DNA of 64,000 nucleotides from Pseudomonas brassicacearum (GTDB lineage Bacteria; Pseudomonadota; Gammaproteobacteria; Pseudomonadales; Pseudomonadaceae). The position numbers and the translations under genes were made by a program. Under the pieces are notes generated by a model that was not told the DNA's origin, did no database searches, and saw nothing but the letters and a program-made list of their open reading frames with translations. Location: assembly GCF_009601685.2 (NCBI RefSeq), contig NZ_CP045701.2:992001-1056000 (forward strand), written 5' to 3'. Shown here piece by piece: positions 28,948 through 38,044 of the stretch (position 1 is the first letter of the stretch; every line of letters starts with the position of its first letter).

Positions 28948-29928
28948 TTACGCCGCGCCATCGAGGAATTGCTCGGCGTAGTGACACGCCACCTGCCGGT
29001 TATCCAGCAACCGCAACGCCGGTTCTTCAGTCTGGCAGCGCTCGGTGGCATACGGGCAGCGCTTGTGGAAGGCGCAGCCGGACGGCGGGTTGAGCGGGTT
29101 GGGCAATTCGCCGACGATCTTGATCTTCGGCTTGTTCGGGTCCGGGTGGATGGTTGGGGTGGCCGACAGCAGCGCCTGGGTGTACGGGTGCAACGGACGG
29201 CTGTAGATGGACTCGTTGGGACCCATTTCCACCGGGCGGCCGAGGTACATCACCATCACGTCGTCGGCCACGTGCTGCACCACCGCCAGGTTGTGGGAAA
29301 TGAACACGTAGGCGGTGTTGAATTCCTCCTGCAGGTCCATGAACAGGTTCAGCACCTGGGCCTGGATCGATACGTCCAGCGCCGACGTCGGTTCGTCCGC
29401 CACCAGCACCTTGGGTTGCAGCATCATGGCGCGGGCCAGGGCGATACGCTGGCGCTGGCCGCCGGAGAACATGTGCGGGTAGCGCTGGTAATGCTCGGGG
29501 CGCAAGCCCACCTGCTTCATCATCGCCTGGACTTTTTCCCGCCGTTCGGTGGCCGACAGGCTGGTGTTGATCAGCAACGGCTCGGCCAGTTGATCACCGA
29601 CTTTCTGCCGTGGGTTGAGGGACGCATAGGGGCTCTGGAACACCATCTGCACGTCTTTGCGCAACTGCTTGCGTTCGGCCTTGTTGGCGCCGCTCACTTC
29701 CTGGCCGGCGATTTTCAGGGAGCCGGTGGACGGCTCTTCGATCAGCGTCAGGGCCCGGGCGAGGGTGGATTTGCCGCAACCGGATTCGCCCACCACGGCC
29801 AGGGTCTTGCCGGCTTCCAGTTCGAACGACACGCCGTTGAGGGCGCGCACGGTCGCATGGCCCTTGAACATGCCGCGGGACACTTCGTAATGACGGGTCA
29901 GGTCACGGGCGGTAAGTACGACGGCCAT
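28948..29928 (-). CDS. dppF: DppF, dipeptide ABC transporter ATP-binding protein
   Basis: A 326-residue ATPase of the Opp/Dpp type. Walker A is GESGCGKST (about 48), the signature FSGGQRQRIALARAM, and Walker B VLVADEPTSALDVS. The C-terminal oligopeptide_ATPase_C region has cysteines GCAFHKRCPYATERC, which in DppD/DppF bind an Fe-S cluster. ATG 29928 overlaps the dppD stop by one base (TGATG), which fixes the start; the longer frame upstream is part of dppD in another frame. It is the last gene of the dppBCDF core. Confidence 0.96.
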   Translation of the reverse strand: MAVVLTARDLTRHYEVSRGMFKGHATVRALNGVSFELEAGKTLAVVGESGCGKSTLARALTLIEEPSTGSLKIAGQEVSGANKAERKQLRKDVQMVFQSPYASLNPRQKVGDQLAEPLLINTSLSATERREKVQAMMKQVGLRPEHYQRYPHMFSGGQRQRIALARAMMLQPKVLVADEPTSALDVSIQAQVLNLFMDLQEEFNTAYVFISHNLAVVQHVADDVMVMYLGRPVEMGPNESIYSRPLHPYTQALLSATPTIHPDPNKPKIKIVGELPNPLNPPSGCAFHKRCPYATERCQTEEPALRLLDNRQVACHYAEQFLDGAA

Positions 29929-30896
29929 CACGCCACCTCCTGGTTCAACGGGTAGAAGCAGCGGGCGAGGCTGTTGGATTTCGGATCGAGAGCCGGGCGT
30001 TGTTGACGGCAGTTGTCCTGCACGTACGGGCAGCGCGGCGACAGCAGGCAACCCTGTGGACGGTCGTAGCGACCGGGGACGATGCCGGGCAAGGTCGCCA
30101 GGCGCTCGGCGCCCATGCTGTGCTCCGGAATCGCCGCCAGCAGCGCTTCGCTGTACGGGTGGGCGGGGATGTCGAACAGTTCGGGCACCTTGCCGACTTC
30201 CACCGCTTGGCCGGCGTACATCACGCACACGCGCTGGGCGGTTTCAGCCACCACGGCGAGGTCGTGGGTGATCAGCACCAGGCCCATGTCTTGCTCTTTT
30301 TGCAGGGCCAGCAGCAGGTCCATGATCTGCGCCTGGATGGTCACGTCCAGGGCGGTGGTCGGTTCGTCGGCGATCAGCAGCTTCGGCTCGCCGGCAATCG
30401 CCATGGCAATCGCCACGCGCTGGCTCATGCCGCCGGACAGTTGATGCGGGTAGGCGTTCATACGGCTGGCGGCGCCCGGGATCTCGACTTTTTCCAGCAG
30501 TTCGATGGCGCGCTTGCGGGCGGCCTTGCCGGACATTTTCAGGTGCAGACGCAGCACTTCTTCGATCTGGAAACCCACGGTGTAGCTGGGGTTGAGTGCA
30601 GTCATCGGGTCCTGGAAAACCATCGCCAGGTCCTTGCCGACGATCTGCCGGCGCTGGCGGTTGCTCAGCTTGAGCATGTTCTTGCCGTCGAAGTTCAGCG
30701 CATCGGCGGTGACGATGCCAGGGTGCTCGATCAGCCCCATCAGCGCCATCATGGTCACGGATTTACCCGAGCCCGATTCGCCGACGATGGCCAGGACTTC
30801 GCCTTTGTCCACGGACAGGTCCAGGCCGTCGACCACCGGTACGGCGGTGGCGTCGCCGAAGCGAACGTTGAGATTCTTGATTTCTAGCAGTGACAT
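29928..30896 (-). CDS. dppD: DppD, dipeptide ABC transporter ATP-binding protein
   Basis: A 322-residue ATPase paired with DppF. Walker A is GESGSGKS (about 37), the signature [15 protein letters not shown], Walker [15 protein letters not shown], and the C-terminal cysteine motif [18 protein letters not shown] 30896 follows GAGGAG by 6 bp. It overlaps dppF by 1 bp downstream and follows dppC by 10 bp, so the dppBCDF genes form one operon. Confidence 0.96.
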   Translation of the reverse strand: MSLLEIKNLNVRFGDATAVPVVDGLDLSVDKGEVLAIVGESGSGKSVTMMALMGLIEHPGIVTADALNFDGKNMLKLSNRQRRQIVGKDLAMVFQDPMTALNPSYTVGFQIEEVLRLHLKMSGKAARKRAIELLEKVEIPGAASRMNAYPHQLSGGMSQRVAIAMAIAGEPKLLIADEPTTALDVTIQAQIMDLLLALQKEQDMGLVLITHDLAVVAETAQRVCVMYAGQAVEVGKVPELFDIPAHPYSEALLAAIPEHSMGAERLATLPGIVPGRYDRPQGCLLSPRCPYVQDNCRQQRPALDPKSNSLARCFYPLNQEVA

Positions 30897-30906
30897 GGGA
30901 ATCTCC

Positions 30907-31818
30907 TCAGGCGGCATTCTTGAGTTTCGGGTCCAGCGCATCGCGCAGCCCGTCGCCCATCAGGTTGATTGCCAGCACGCTGAGCAAAATGGTCAAGCCA
31001 GGCAGGCTCACGACCCACCAGGCGCGTTCGATGTAGTCGCGGGCCGAGGCCAGCATGGTGCCCCACTCCGGGGTGGGCGGCTGGACGCCGAGGCCGAGGA
31101 AGCCCAGGGCGGCGGCGTCGAGGATCGCCGAGGAAAAGCTCAGCGTCGCCTGGACGATCAGCGGTGCCATGCAGTTGGGCAGCACGGTGATGAACATCAG
31201 GCGTGGCAGGCCGGCACCGGCCAGGCGGGCGGCGGTCACGTAGTCGCGGTTCAGCTCGCCCATCACGGCGGCGCGGGTCAGGCGCACGTAGGACGGCAGC
31301 GAGACAATGGCGATGGCGATCACGGTATTGATCAGGCCAGGGCCGAGGATGGCGACAATCGCCACGGCCAGCAGCAGCGAAGGCAGGGCCAGCATGATGT
31401 CCATCAGGCGCATGATGGTCGGGCCGAGCAGGCGTGGGAAGAACCCGGCGAACAGCCCCAGCAGGATGCCCGGGATCAGCGACATCACCACCGACGACAA
31501 GCCGATCAGCAGCGACAGGCGCGAACCCTGGATCAGGCGCGAGAGCAAATCGCGGCCCAGTTCGTCGGTGCCCAGCAGGAACTGGATTTGCCCGCCCTCA
31601 AGCCACACCGGTGGCGTCAGCAGGAAGTCGCGGTATTGCTCGCTCGGGTCGTGAGGCGCGACCCACGGGGCGAAGATCGCGCAGAACACGATCAGGGTCA
31701 TGAACAGCAGCCCGGCCACGGCGCCCTTGTTGCGGGAAAACGCGTGCCAGAATTCTTTGTACGGGGACGGGTACAGCAGGCTTTGATCGACTGCTACCGC
31801 GGTAGTTGGAGTACTCAT
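30907..31818 (-). CDS. dppC: DppC, dipeptide ABC transporter permease
   Basis: A 303-residue permease with the N-terminal OppC_N region ([21 protein letters not shown]), six hydrophobic segments and an EAA-type loop containing [20 protein letters not shown]. It forms the heterodimeric channel with DppB. The ATG at 31818 ([13 protein letters not shown]) lies 10 bp after the dppB stop; its ribosome binding site is weak, which suggests coupling to dppB translation. A longer frame would reach into dppB. Confidence 0.95.
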   Translation of the reverse strand: MSTPTTAVAVDQSLLYPSPYKEFWHAFSRNKGAVAGLLFMTLIVFCAIFAPWVAPHDPSEQYRDFLLTPPVWLEGGQIQFLLGTDELGRDLLSRLIQGSRLSLLIGLSSVVMSLIPGILLGLFAGFFPRLLGPTIMRLMDIMLALPSLLLAVAIVAILGPGLINTVIAIAIVSLPSYVRLTRAAVMGELNRDYVTAARLAGAGLPRLMFITVLPNCMAPLIVQATLSFSSAILDAAALGFLGLGVQPPTPEWGTMLASARDYIERAWWVVSLPGLTILLSVLAINLMGDGLRDALDPKLKNAA

Positions 31819-31828
31819 GGTTTTGATC

Positions 31829-32839
31829 TCAGCGCTGGTGACGGATGCGTGGGTTGGCAAAGCCGTAGAGGACGTCCACGACGAAGTTGACCAGAATCAC
31901 CAGGCAGGCGATTAACAGGATGCCGTTCTGCACCACGGGATAGTCCCGGGCGCCAATGGCTTCGATCAGCCACTTGCCGATGCCCGGCCAGGAGAAGATC
32001 GTTTCGGTCAGCACCGCGCCGGCCAGCAGCGTGCCGACTTGCAGGCCGACCACGGTCAGCACCGGGATCAGCGCGTTGCGCAGGCCATGCACGAACACCA
32101 CGCGCGAAGGCGATAGGCCCTTGGCGCGGGCGGTGCGGATGTAGTCTTCGCGCAGCACTTCGAGCATCGAGGAGCGGGTCATGCGGGCGATCACCGCCAG
32201 CGGAATGGTGCCCAGCACGATGGCCGGCAGGATCAGGTGGTGCAGCGCATCGAGAAACGCGCCCGGCTCATCGGCCAGCAGGGTGTCGATCAGCATGAAG
32301 CCGGTTTTCGGCTCGATGTCGTAGAGCAGGTCGATCCGTCCCGATACCGGGGTCCAACCGAGGGACACCGAGAAGAACATGATCAGGATCAGGCCCCACC
32401 AGAAGATCGGCATCGAGTATCCCGCCAGGGAGATACCCATCACCCCATGGTCGAACAGGGACCCTCGCTTGAGTGCCGCGATCACCCCGGCCAGCAGGCC
32501 CAGGATACCGGCGAACAACAGCGCGGCCATGGACAGCTCCAGGGTCGCGGGGAACAGCGAGCTGAACTCGGTCCATACGCTTTCACGGGTACGCAGCGAT
32601 TCGCCGAGATCGCCGTGGGCCAGTTTGCCGATGTAGTCCAGGTACTGGGCATACAGCGGTTTGTTGAGGCCAAGGCGTTCCATTGCCTGTGCATGCATTT
32701 CGGGATCGACCCGACGTTCGCCCATCATCACTTCCACGGGGTCGCCGGGGATCATGCGAATCAACGCGAAGGTCAGCAAGGTGATGCCGAAGAACGTGGG
32801 GATCAATAATCCCAGTCGGCGGGCAATAAAACTAAACAT
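31829..32839 (-). CDS. dppB: DppB, dipeptide ABC transporter permease
   Basis: A 336-residue permease of the Opp/DppB type. It starts FSFIARRLGLLIPTFFGITL (TM1), then has a long periplasmic segment with the MIPGDPVEVMMGERR motif, and later the EAA loop REDYIRTARAKGLSPSRVVF. Length and order are normal. It is first in the dppBCDF core and lies 76 bp downstream of a dppA-like binding-protein gene, with a small hairpin between. Confidence 0.96.
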   Translation of the reverse strand: MFSFIARRLGLLIPTFFGITLLTFALIRMIPGDPVEVMMGERRVDPEMHAQAMERLGLNKPLYAQYLDYIGKLAHGDLGESLRTRESVWTEFSSLFPATLELSMAALLFAGILGLLAGVIAALKRGSLFDHGVMGISLAGYSMPIFWWGLILIMFFSVSLGWTPVSGRIDLLYDIEPKTGFMLIDTLLADEPGAFLDALHHLILPAIVLGTIPLAVIARMTRSSMLEVLREDYIRTARAKGLSPSRVVFVHGLRNALIPVLTVVGLQVGTLLAGAVLTETIFSWPGIGKWLIEAIGARDYPVVQNGILLIACLVILVNFVVDVLYGFANPRIRHQR

Positions 32840-32878
32840 CTTCAGGTGTACCTCATCAGCCGGTTAGGCGTGCCCGGT

Positions 32879-32898
32879 AGCCCTTGGGGTCAAGGGTT
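32879..32898 (-). other. Small stem-loop between dppA-like gene and dppB
   Basis: CCCTTG-GGGT-CAAGGG forms a 6-bp hairpin without a T-run. Such hairpins between a binding-protein gene and its permease genes often give uneven expression; here this is inference. Confidence 0.4.
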
Positions 32899-32915
32899 GC
32901 CAGGCGTTTTCTTAT

Positions 32916-34517
32916 CTACTTCACCTGGGTGGTGGCGAAGTTATTGGTGGTGAGCGGGCTAATCACGTAGCCCTCTACGTTGTTGCGCATTGCCGTGAAC
33001 ATGCGAGTGTGGGCCATGCTGATCCAAGGCTGGTCCTGGTTGAAAATCACCTGGGCCTGTTCATAGAGCTTGGCGCGTTCCTCGGGGTTCACTGTGGCGC
33101 GTGCCTCGTCGATCAGCGCCTGGAATTTCTCGTTGCACCAGCGCGCGTAGTTTTCGCCGTTCTTGGCGGCCTCGCAACTGAGCATAGGCGTCAGGAAGTT
33201 ATCCGGGTCACCGTTGTCGCCCGCCCATCCGGCGGAGACCATGTCGTGCTCGCCGTTTTTCGCGCGCTTGAGCATTTCGCCCCATTCCATCACGCGGATG
33301 TCGACCTTGATTCCGACTTTCGCCAGGTCCGCCTGCATCATCTGCGCGCCGAGCATCGGGTTGGGGTTGGTCGGGCCGCCGCCGTTGCGCGTGAACAGGG
33401 TGAACACGGTGCCTTCCGGCACGCCGGCTTCCTTGAGCAACTGACGGGCTTTGTCCAGGTCGCGGGTCGGGTTCTTCAAGTCGTGGTTGAAGCCCAGCAG
33501 GGTCGGCGGGTACGGGTTGACCGCCACGGTGGCGTTGCCCTTGCCGAACAGCGCGTTGACGTAGGCTTCCTTGTCGAAGGCCAGGTCGATGGCTTTGCGC
33601 ACCCGCACATCGCTCATGTATTTGTGGCTGGTGTTCAGGGCGGTGTAGGAGACGGTCATCGCATCCAGCTCGGCGACCTTCAGGTTCGGGTCTTTCTTGA
33701 TGCTGGGGATGTCATCGGGTTTGGGGTACAGCGCGATCTGGCACTCGTTGGTCTTGAGTTTCTGCATGCGCACGTTGTTGTCGGTGGCGATCGCCAGTAT
33801 CAGCGCATCGGCTGGCGGCTTGCCACGGAAGTAGTCCGGGTTGGCCTTGAAGCGCACCTGGGCGTCCTTGCTGTAGCGCTGGAAGATGAACGGGCCGGTG
33901 CCGATCGGCTTGCTGTTGAGGTCGCCGGCCTTGCCTGCCTTGAGCAACTGATCGGCGTATTCGGCCGGGTAGATCGAGGAGAAGGCCATGGCGATGTCGG
34001 CCAGGAACGGTGCTTCGCGGCGGGTCAGGGTGAACTTGACCGTGTGCTCGTCGACTTTCTCGACGCTCTTGAGCAGTTCCTTGAAGCCCATGCTTTCAAA
34101 GTAGGGGAAGCCCACGCTCGACAGTTTGTGCCACGGGTGATTCGGGTCCAGCTGGCGCTGGAAGCTCCAGACCACGTCGTCGGCGTTCATTTCGCGGGTC
34201 GGCTTGAAGTAGTCGGTGGTGTGGAACTTGACGCCCTTGCGCAGGTGGAAGGTGTACGTCAGGCCATCGTCACTGATGTCCCAGGATTCGGCCAGGGCCG
34301 GAATCACTTCGGTGGTGCCGGGCTTGAAATCGGCCAGGCGATTGAAAATGGTTTCCGCCACGGCGTCGGCGGTGACTGCAGTCGTGTACTGGACCATGTC
34401 GAAGCCTTCCGGGCTGGCTTCTGTGCAAACCACCAGGGGTTTGGCCGTGGCGCCAACGGCAACGCTCAGCAATGCGGCGGCGATGGCGGCGCGTAGGGGA
34501 ATCATGTTCATCGTCAA
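32916..34517 (-). CDS. DppA-like peptide-binding protein 1
   Basis: A 533-residue periplasmic SBP_bac_5 protein with a signal peptide (IPLRAAIAAALLSVAVGATA). Family motifs are PLVVCTEASPEGFD, DGLTYTFHLRKGVKFH, NADDVVWSF and RVMEWGEMLKRAKNGEHDM. It is the member directly upstream of dppBCDF and the most divergent of the four paralogues here: it has TEASPEGFDMVQY where the others have SEGSPAGFD or SEASPAGFD. By position it matches PA4502. It probably delivers dipeptides to DppBCDF. ATG 34517 gives an M-x-M start; the third codon is also ATG. Confidence 0.93.
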   Translation of the reverse strand: MTMNMIPLRAAIAAALLSVAVGATAKPLVVCTEASPEGFDMVQYTTAVTADAVAETIFNRLADFKPGTTEVIPALAESWDISDDGLTYTFHLRKGVKFHTTDYFKPTREMNADDVVWSFQRQLDPNHPWHKLSSVGFPYFESMGFKELLKSVEKVDEHTVKFTLTRREAPFLADIAMAFSSIYPAEYADQLLKAGKAGDLNSKPIGTGPFIFQRYSKDAQVRFKANPDYFRGKPPADALILAIATDNNVRMQKLKTNECQIALYPKPDDIPSIKKDPNLKVAELDAMTVSYTALNTSHKYMSDVRVRKAIDLAFDKEAYVNALFGKGNATVAVNPYPPTLLGFNHDLKNPTRDLDKARQLLKEAGVPEGTVFTLFTRNGGGPTNPNPMLGAQMMQADLAKVGIKVDIRVMEWGEMLKRAKNGEHDMVSAGWAGDNGDPDNFLTPMLSCEAAKNGENYARWCNEKFQALIDEARATVNPEERAKLYEQAQVIFNQDQPWISMAHTRMFTAMRNNVEGYVISPLTTNNFATTQVK

Positions 34518-34540
34518 TCCTCTGCAATCGGGTAATTGGC

Positions 34541-34580
34541 AAAAGACCGGACGGTCAACCTTGTGAGTCGACCGCCCGGT
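34541..34580 (-). terminator. Intrinsic terminator after opdP
   Basis: On the minus strand ACCGGGCGGTC pairs with GACCGTCCGGT (11 bp, one G-T) and is followed by CTTTTG. It lies directly after the opdP stop, so the downstream dppA-like gene may be partly insulated. Confidence 0.75.
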
Positions 34581-34586
34581 GGCAGT

Positions 34587-35966
34587 TTAGAGAATGTTGA
34601 ACGGGATGGTGGTGACCAGGCGGAACTCGTTGACGCTGCCGTCGGCCTGGTTTTCGCTGGCGCGGTGCGTGGTGTAAGTGGCGCGTACCGCGGTGGCTTT
34701 CAGCGGGCCGCTTTGTACGGCGTAAGACGCACCGATGCCGTATTCGTAGTGATGTTCACCGTCCATGGCTTTCACATCGGTATAGCCGGTGCTGTTGTAA
34801 TGCGTACCATCGATGCCCCAGCCGCGAGCCTGGTAGATGTTGAACTTCAGGCCTGGCACGCCGTATTCAGCCATGTTCAGGCCATAGGCGATCTGGAAGG
34901 ATTTCTCGTTCGGGCCGTTGAAGTCCGACAGCAGGGAGTTGGCCAGGTAGATGCCGTTGGTTTCGTGCAGGTAGTCGAAGTACTCGTTACCGTCCACTTC
35001 CTGGTACGAGAACGTCAGGCTGTGGGCCTGGTGAGTCAGCCCGAACGACAGGGAGTAGGTATTGTTGTCGATATCACCCAGTTTGCTTTTGCCCGAGTCC
35101 ACAGTCCTGTAGTAGTTCAGGCCGGTGGTCAGGCTCAGTACCGAGCTGTCGCCCAATACGTGGCTGGCGCCGAAGTAGTATTGGTTCCACAGGTCTTCGG
35201 CCTGGGTGCCCCACAGGCTGGTGGTGAGGCTGGCGAACGGCTGGTAAGTGATACCGGCGGTGTTCACATGATCAGCTTCGGCCGAGGAGCTGCCGTATTC
35301 GGAGCGGAACTTGGCGAGGCTTTGCTCGGTACGGGGAGAGTTACGGTCGAAGGTCGCGACGTCGAATGCCAGGTTTTCCAGCTCTTCGCTGTGCAGGCTC
35401 ACGCCCTGGAAGCTCGAAGGCAGGGCGCGGTTACCGATCACGTCGACCATCGGGCTGCTGAAGTTTTGACGACCGGCGGTCAGGGTGGTGTTGGAAACGC
35501 GTGCCTTGACGTTCGCCAGGCCCAGTTTGCTCCACTGGTCGACGGCGTCGCCATCGGAGTGCGCCAGGGTACGGTTGGAACCGCCCATGATGTCATCGTG
35601 ATCACCGAGCAACGCGATAGCGTTATAGGCCGCGACTTCGGTGCTGAAGCCAACGGTGCCTTGGGTGAAGCCGGAGGTGTAGTTCAGGATGGTGCCCTGG
35701 ACCCAGTTGGTCCGGCGCGAATCGCTGCGATCAACACCGTCGCGCGTGTAGCTGAAGGCGCCGCCGCGGCGTTTCAGTTCGTTGGAATACCAGTTGCGAG
35801 TGCTGCCACTGACCGACTGGCCTTCTACGAAGCCGGTGGCTTCGGATTGAGCGCTGGTGGTCTTGACGGTCACCGGATTGAACGCCTGGCTCTGCGATTC
35901 TGCGTAGGCCGTGGCCGTGACGCTGCTGATGGCCAAGGCCAGTAACGCGGTGCTGCTCAGTTTCAT
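34587..35966 (-). CDS. opdP: OprD-family outer-membrane porin, OpdP-like
   Basis: A 459-residue beta-barrel of OprD family length, with a signal peptide (KLSSTALLALAISSVTATAYA). It shows alternating strands rich in Tyr, Ser and Thr, the motif NWYSNELKRRGGAF early in the mature protein, and a C-terminal phenylalanine-poor end ...TTIPFNIL. Its place among dpp genes matches OpdP (PA4501), a porin for glycine-glutamate and other dipeptides, so it likely supplies the dipeptides taken up by the neighbouring ABC system. It could also be called OpdD by sequence; context favours OpdP. RBS AAAGGAG precedes ATG 35966. Confidence 0.88.
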   Translation of the reverse strand: MKLSSTALLALAISSVTATAYAESQSQAFNPVTVKTTSAQSEATGFVEGQSVSGSTRNWYSNELKRRGGAFSYTRDGVDRSDSRRTNWVQGTILNYTSGFTQGTVGFSTEVAAYNAIALLGDHDDIMGGSNRTLAHSDGDAVDQWSKLGLANVKARVSNTTLTAGRQNFSSPMVDVIGNRALPSSFQGVSLHSEELENLAFDVATFDRNSPRTEQSLAKFRSEYGSSSAEADHVNTAGITYQPFASLTTSLWGTQAEDLWNQYYFGASHVLGDSSVLSLTTGLNYYRTVDSGKSKLGDIDNNTYSLSFGLTHQAHSLTFSYQEVDGNEYFDYLHETNGIYLANSLLSDFNGPNEKSFQIAYGLNMAEYGVPGLKFNIYQARGWGIDGTHYNSTGYTDVKAMDGEHHYEYGIGASYAVQSGPLKATAVRATYTTHRASENQADGSVNEFRLVTTIPFNIL

Positions 35967-36098
35967 GGATAAAGCTCCTTTTCTTTCTTTTAATGCCGTT
36001 CTTTTTTGGTGATACGGCTATTGGTTTTTGCAACTCATTCACAGCTAGCAAACGTTTGCATGGCGCCTGATCGGCGAATTCAGGCAAGACGTCTGCGT

Positions 36099-36120
36099 GA
36101 GGGCTTCCTGGGAAGCCCTC
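36099..36120 (-). other. Perfect 10-bp stem-loop after second dppA-like gene
   Basis: GAGGGCTTCC-TG-GGAAGCCCTC lies 18 bp beyond the stop of the binding-protein gene at 36138. There is no T-run on the minus strand, so it is either a weak terminator or a 3'-stabilising hairpin. The rest of the gap to opdP (35967-36098) holds the probable opdP promoter region. Confidence 0.6.
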
Positions 36121-36137
36121 GCTGTGCAGCTAGGCGG

Positions 36138-37739
36138 TTATGGGTTCAGGCTGACGCCCGAGAACACGTTGCGACCGAAGGGGCTGACTTTGAACCCTTC
36201 GACTTTGGCACTCAGCGGCTGGTTGACCGTCGAGTGGGCGACAGGGGTGATCGGCACTTGCTGCTTGAGCAACTGCTGGGCCTGTTTGTAGAGCACGGTG
36301 CGCTGGTCGCGGTCGGTAACGACCTTGGCCTGCTTGATCAGCTTGTCGTAGTCCTGGTCACACCACATGGAGTAGTTGTTGCCGCCAATGGCGTCGCAGC
36401 TGTACAGCGTGCCCAACCAGTTGTCCGGGTCCCCGTTGTCACCGGTCCAGCCGATCAGGCTGATGTCGTGCTCGCCGTTCTTGGTGCGCTTGATGTACTC
36501 GCCCCATTCATAGCTGACGATCTTCACCTTCAGACCGATCTTGGCCCAGTCAGCCTGAAGCATTTCGGCCATCAGCTTGGCGTTGGGGTTGTACGGGCGT
36601 TGTACCGGCATGGCCCAGAGGGTGATTTCGGTGCCTTCCTTGACCCCGGCGGCCTTGAGCAATTGCTTGGCTTTTTCCGGGTTGTAGGGAACGTCCTTGA
36701 TGGTGTCGTCGTAGGACCATTGGGTTGGCGGCATGGCGTTCTGCGCCAGTTGCCCCGCGCCCTGGTACACGGCATTGAGAATGCTTTGCTTGTTCACCGC
36801 CATGTCCAGCGCCTGGCGCACTTCGACCTGGTCGAACGGCTTGTGGCGAGTGTTATAGGCGATGTAGCCCAGGTTGAAGCCGGGCTTCTCGATCAACTGC
36901 AGCTTGGGGTCGTTCTTCAAGGCCGGCACATCGGCCGGACGCGGATGCAGGGTGACCTGGCATTCGTTGGCCTTGAGCTTCTGCACCCGCACCGAGGCGT
37001 CGGTGTTGATGGAGAAGATCAGGTTGTTCAGCTTGACCCGTTCCGGCGCCCAGTACTGCTTGTTGGCGACGTAGCGGATGTTGGAGTCTTTCTGGTAGCT
37101 CTTGAACTCGAACGGCCCGGTGCCGATCGGCTTCTGGTTGATGTCGCTCGGCTTGCCGTTCTTGAGCAACTGCTCGGCGTACTCGGCCGACAGGATCGCG
37201 GCAAAACTCATGGCGATGTTCTGGATGAACGCGGCGTCCACGCTGTTGAGGGTCATGACCACGGTCAGCGGCCCGGTCGCTTCCACCTTGGCGATGTTCT
37301 TGTTCAGGCTCATGCCGTTGAAGTACGGGAACTCGGTGGGGTAGGCCTTGCGGAACGGATGCTGCGGGTCAAGCATGCGGTTGAAGGTGAACAGCACGTC
37401 GTCGGCGTTGAAATCCCGGGTCGGTGTGAAGTAGTCGGTGGTATGAAACTTCACGCCTTCGCGCAGGTGAAACGTGTACGTCAGGCCGTCTTCGGAAATG
37501 TCCCAACGGGTCGCCAGGCCTGGGACGACATTGGTCGCGCCTTTTTCAAACTCGGCCAGGCGGTTGTACAGCGGCTCGGCGGCATCGTTGTCGGTGGCCG
37601 TGGTGTATTGCGCGGTGTCGAAGCCGGCGGGGCTGCCTTCGGAACAGAACACCAGGCTGCCGCCAGCGGCCTGGGCTGCGGATGTGGCGGCCAGCAGGCC
37701 GGTGCCCAGCAATGCGGATAAAACCAAGGTATGGCGCAT
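36138..37739 (-). CDS. DppA-like peptide-binding protein 2
   Basis: A 533-residue SBP_bac_5 protein with a signal peptide (RHTLVLSALLGTGLLAATSA, ending AAQA-A). It has the motifs LVFCSEGSPAGFDTAQY, DGLTYTFHLREGVKFHTTDY, NADDVLFTFNRML, KPIGTGPFEFKSYQKDSNI and SYEWGEYIKRTKNGEHD. It is closely related to the paralogues at 38045 and 39926. I chose ATG 37739 because GAGGGAG lies just upstream; the frame extends 26 codons further without a signal-like start. It probably feeds dipeptides of a different preference to DppBCDF. Confidence 0.93.
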   Translation of the reverse strand: MRHTLVLSALLGTGLLAATSAAQAAGGSLVFCSEGSPAGFDTAQYTTATDNDAAEPLYNRLAEFEKGATNVVPGLATRWDISEDGLTYTFHLREGVKFHTTDYFTPTRDFNADDVLFTFNRMLDPQHPFRKAYPTEFPYFNGMSLNKNIAKVEATGPLTVVMTLNSVDAAFIQNIAMSFAAILSAEYAEQLLKNGKPSDINQKPIGTGPFEFKSYQKDSNIRYVANKQYWAPERVKLNNLIFSINTDASVRVQKLKANECQVTLHPRPADVPALKNDPKLQLIEKPGFNLGYIAYNTRHKPFDQVEVRQALDMAVNKQSILNAVYQGAGQLAQNAMPPTQWSYDDTIKDVPYNPEKAKQLLKAAGVKEGTEITLWAMPVQRPYNPNAKLMAEMLQADWAKIGLKVKIVSYEWGEYIKRTKNGEHDISLIGWTGDNGDPDNWLGTLYSCDAIGGNNYSMWCDQDYDKLIKQAKVVTDRDQRTVLYKQAQQLLKQQVPITPVAHSTVNQPLSAKVEGFKVSPFGRNVFSGVSLNP

Positions 37740-38007
37740 GACGCTCCCTCTCTCGTTCGGGGTGTTTAACAGTGAACCGGTGTCCTTCCGGGGACAGGTC
37801 CGGAGCACTGAGCTCATTCCATTGCGTAGCGATGCCGCAGGGTTGGCAAGCCGTCCAGGCCTCGACGGTAGGAGTCGTGGGCCAGGCGGTAAATGCGTAA
37901 TGCCTGAAAGACTTGTGGGAAAAGGCGATACGTCCTAAACCAACTGCTGTGGTACGCAGTGCTTTTGGATGTAGGCGATTTCCTGAGTCTTGGTCTCGGC
38001 AGATACA

Positions 38008-38038
38008 GCAACGGCGACGTTGAGGACGCCGCCGTTGC
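38008..38038 (-). other. Stem-loop after third dppA-like gene
   Basis: GCAACGGCG pairs with CGCCGTTGC around a 13-nt loop, 7 bp after the stop at 38045. No T-run follows on the minus strand. The 305-bp gap 37740-38044 otherwise shows no gene; P. aeruginosa has a dipeptidase gene and the regulator psdR among its dppA paralogues, but neither is present here. Confidence 0.55.
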
Positions 38039-38044
38039 CTGTCT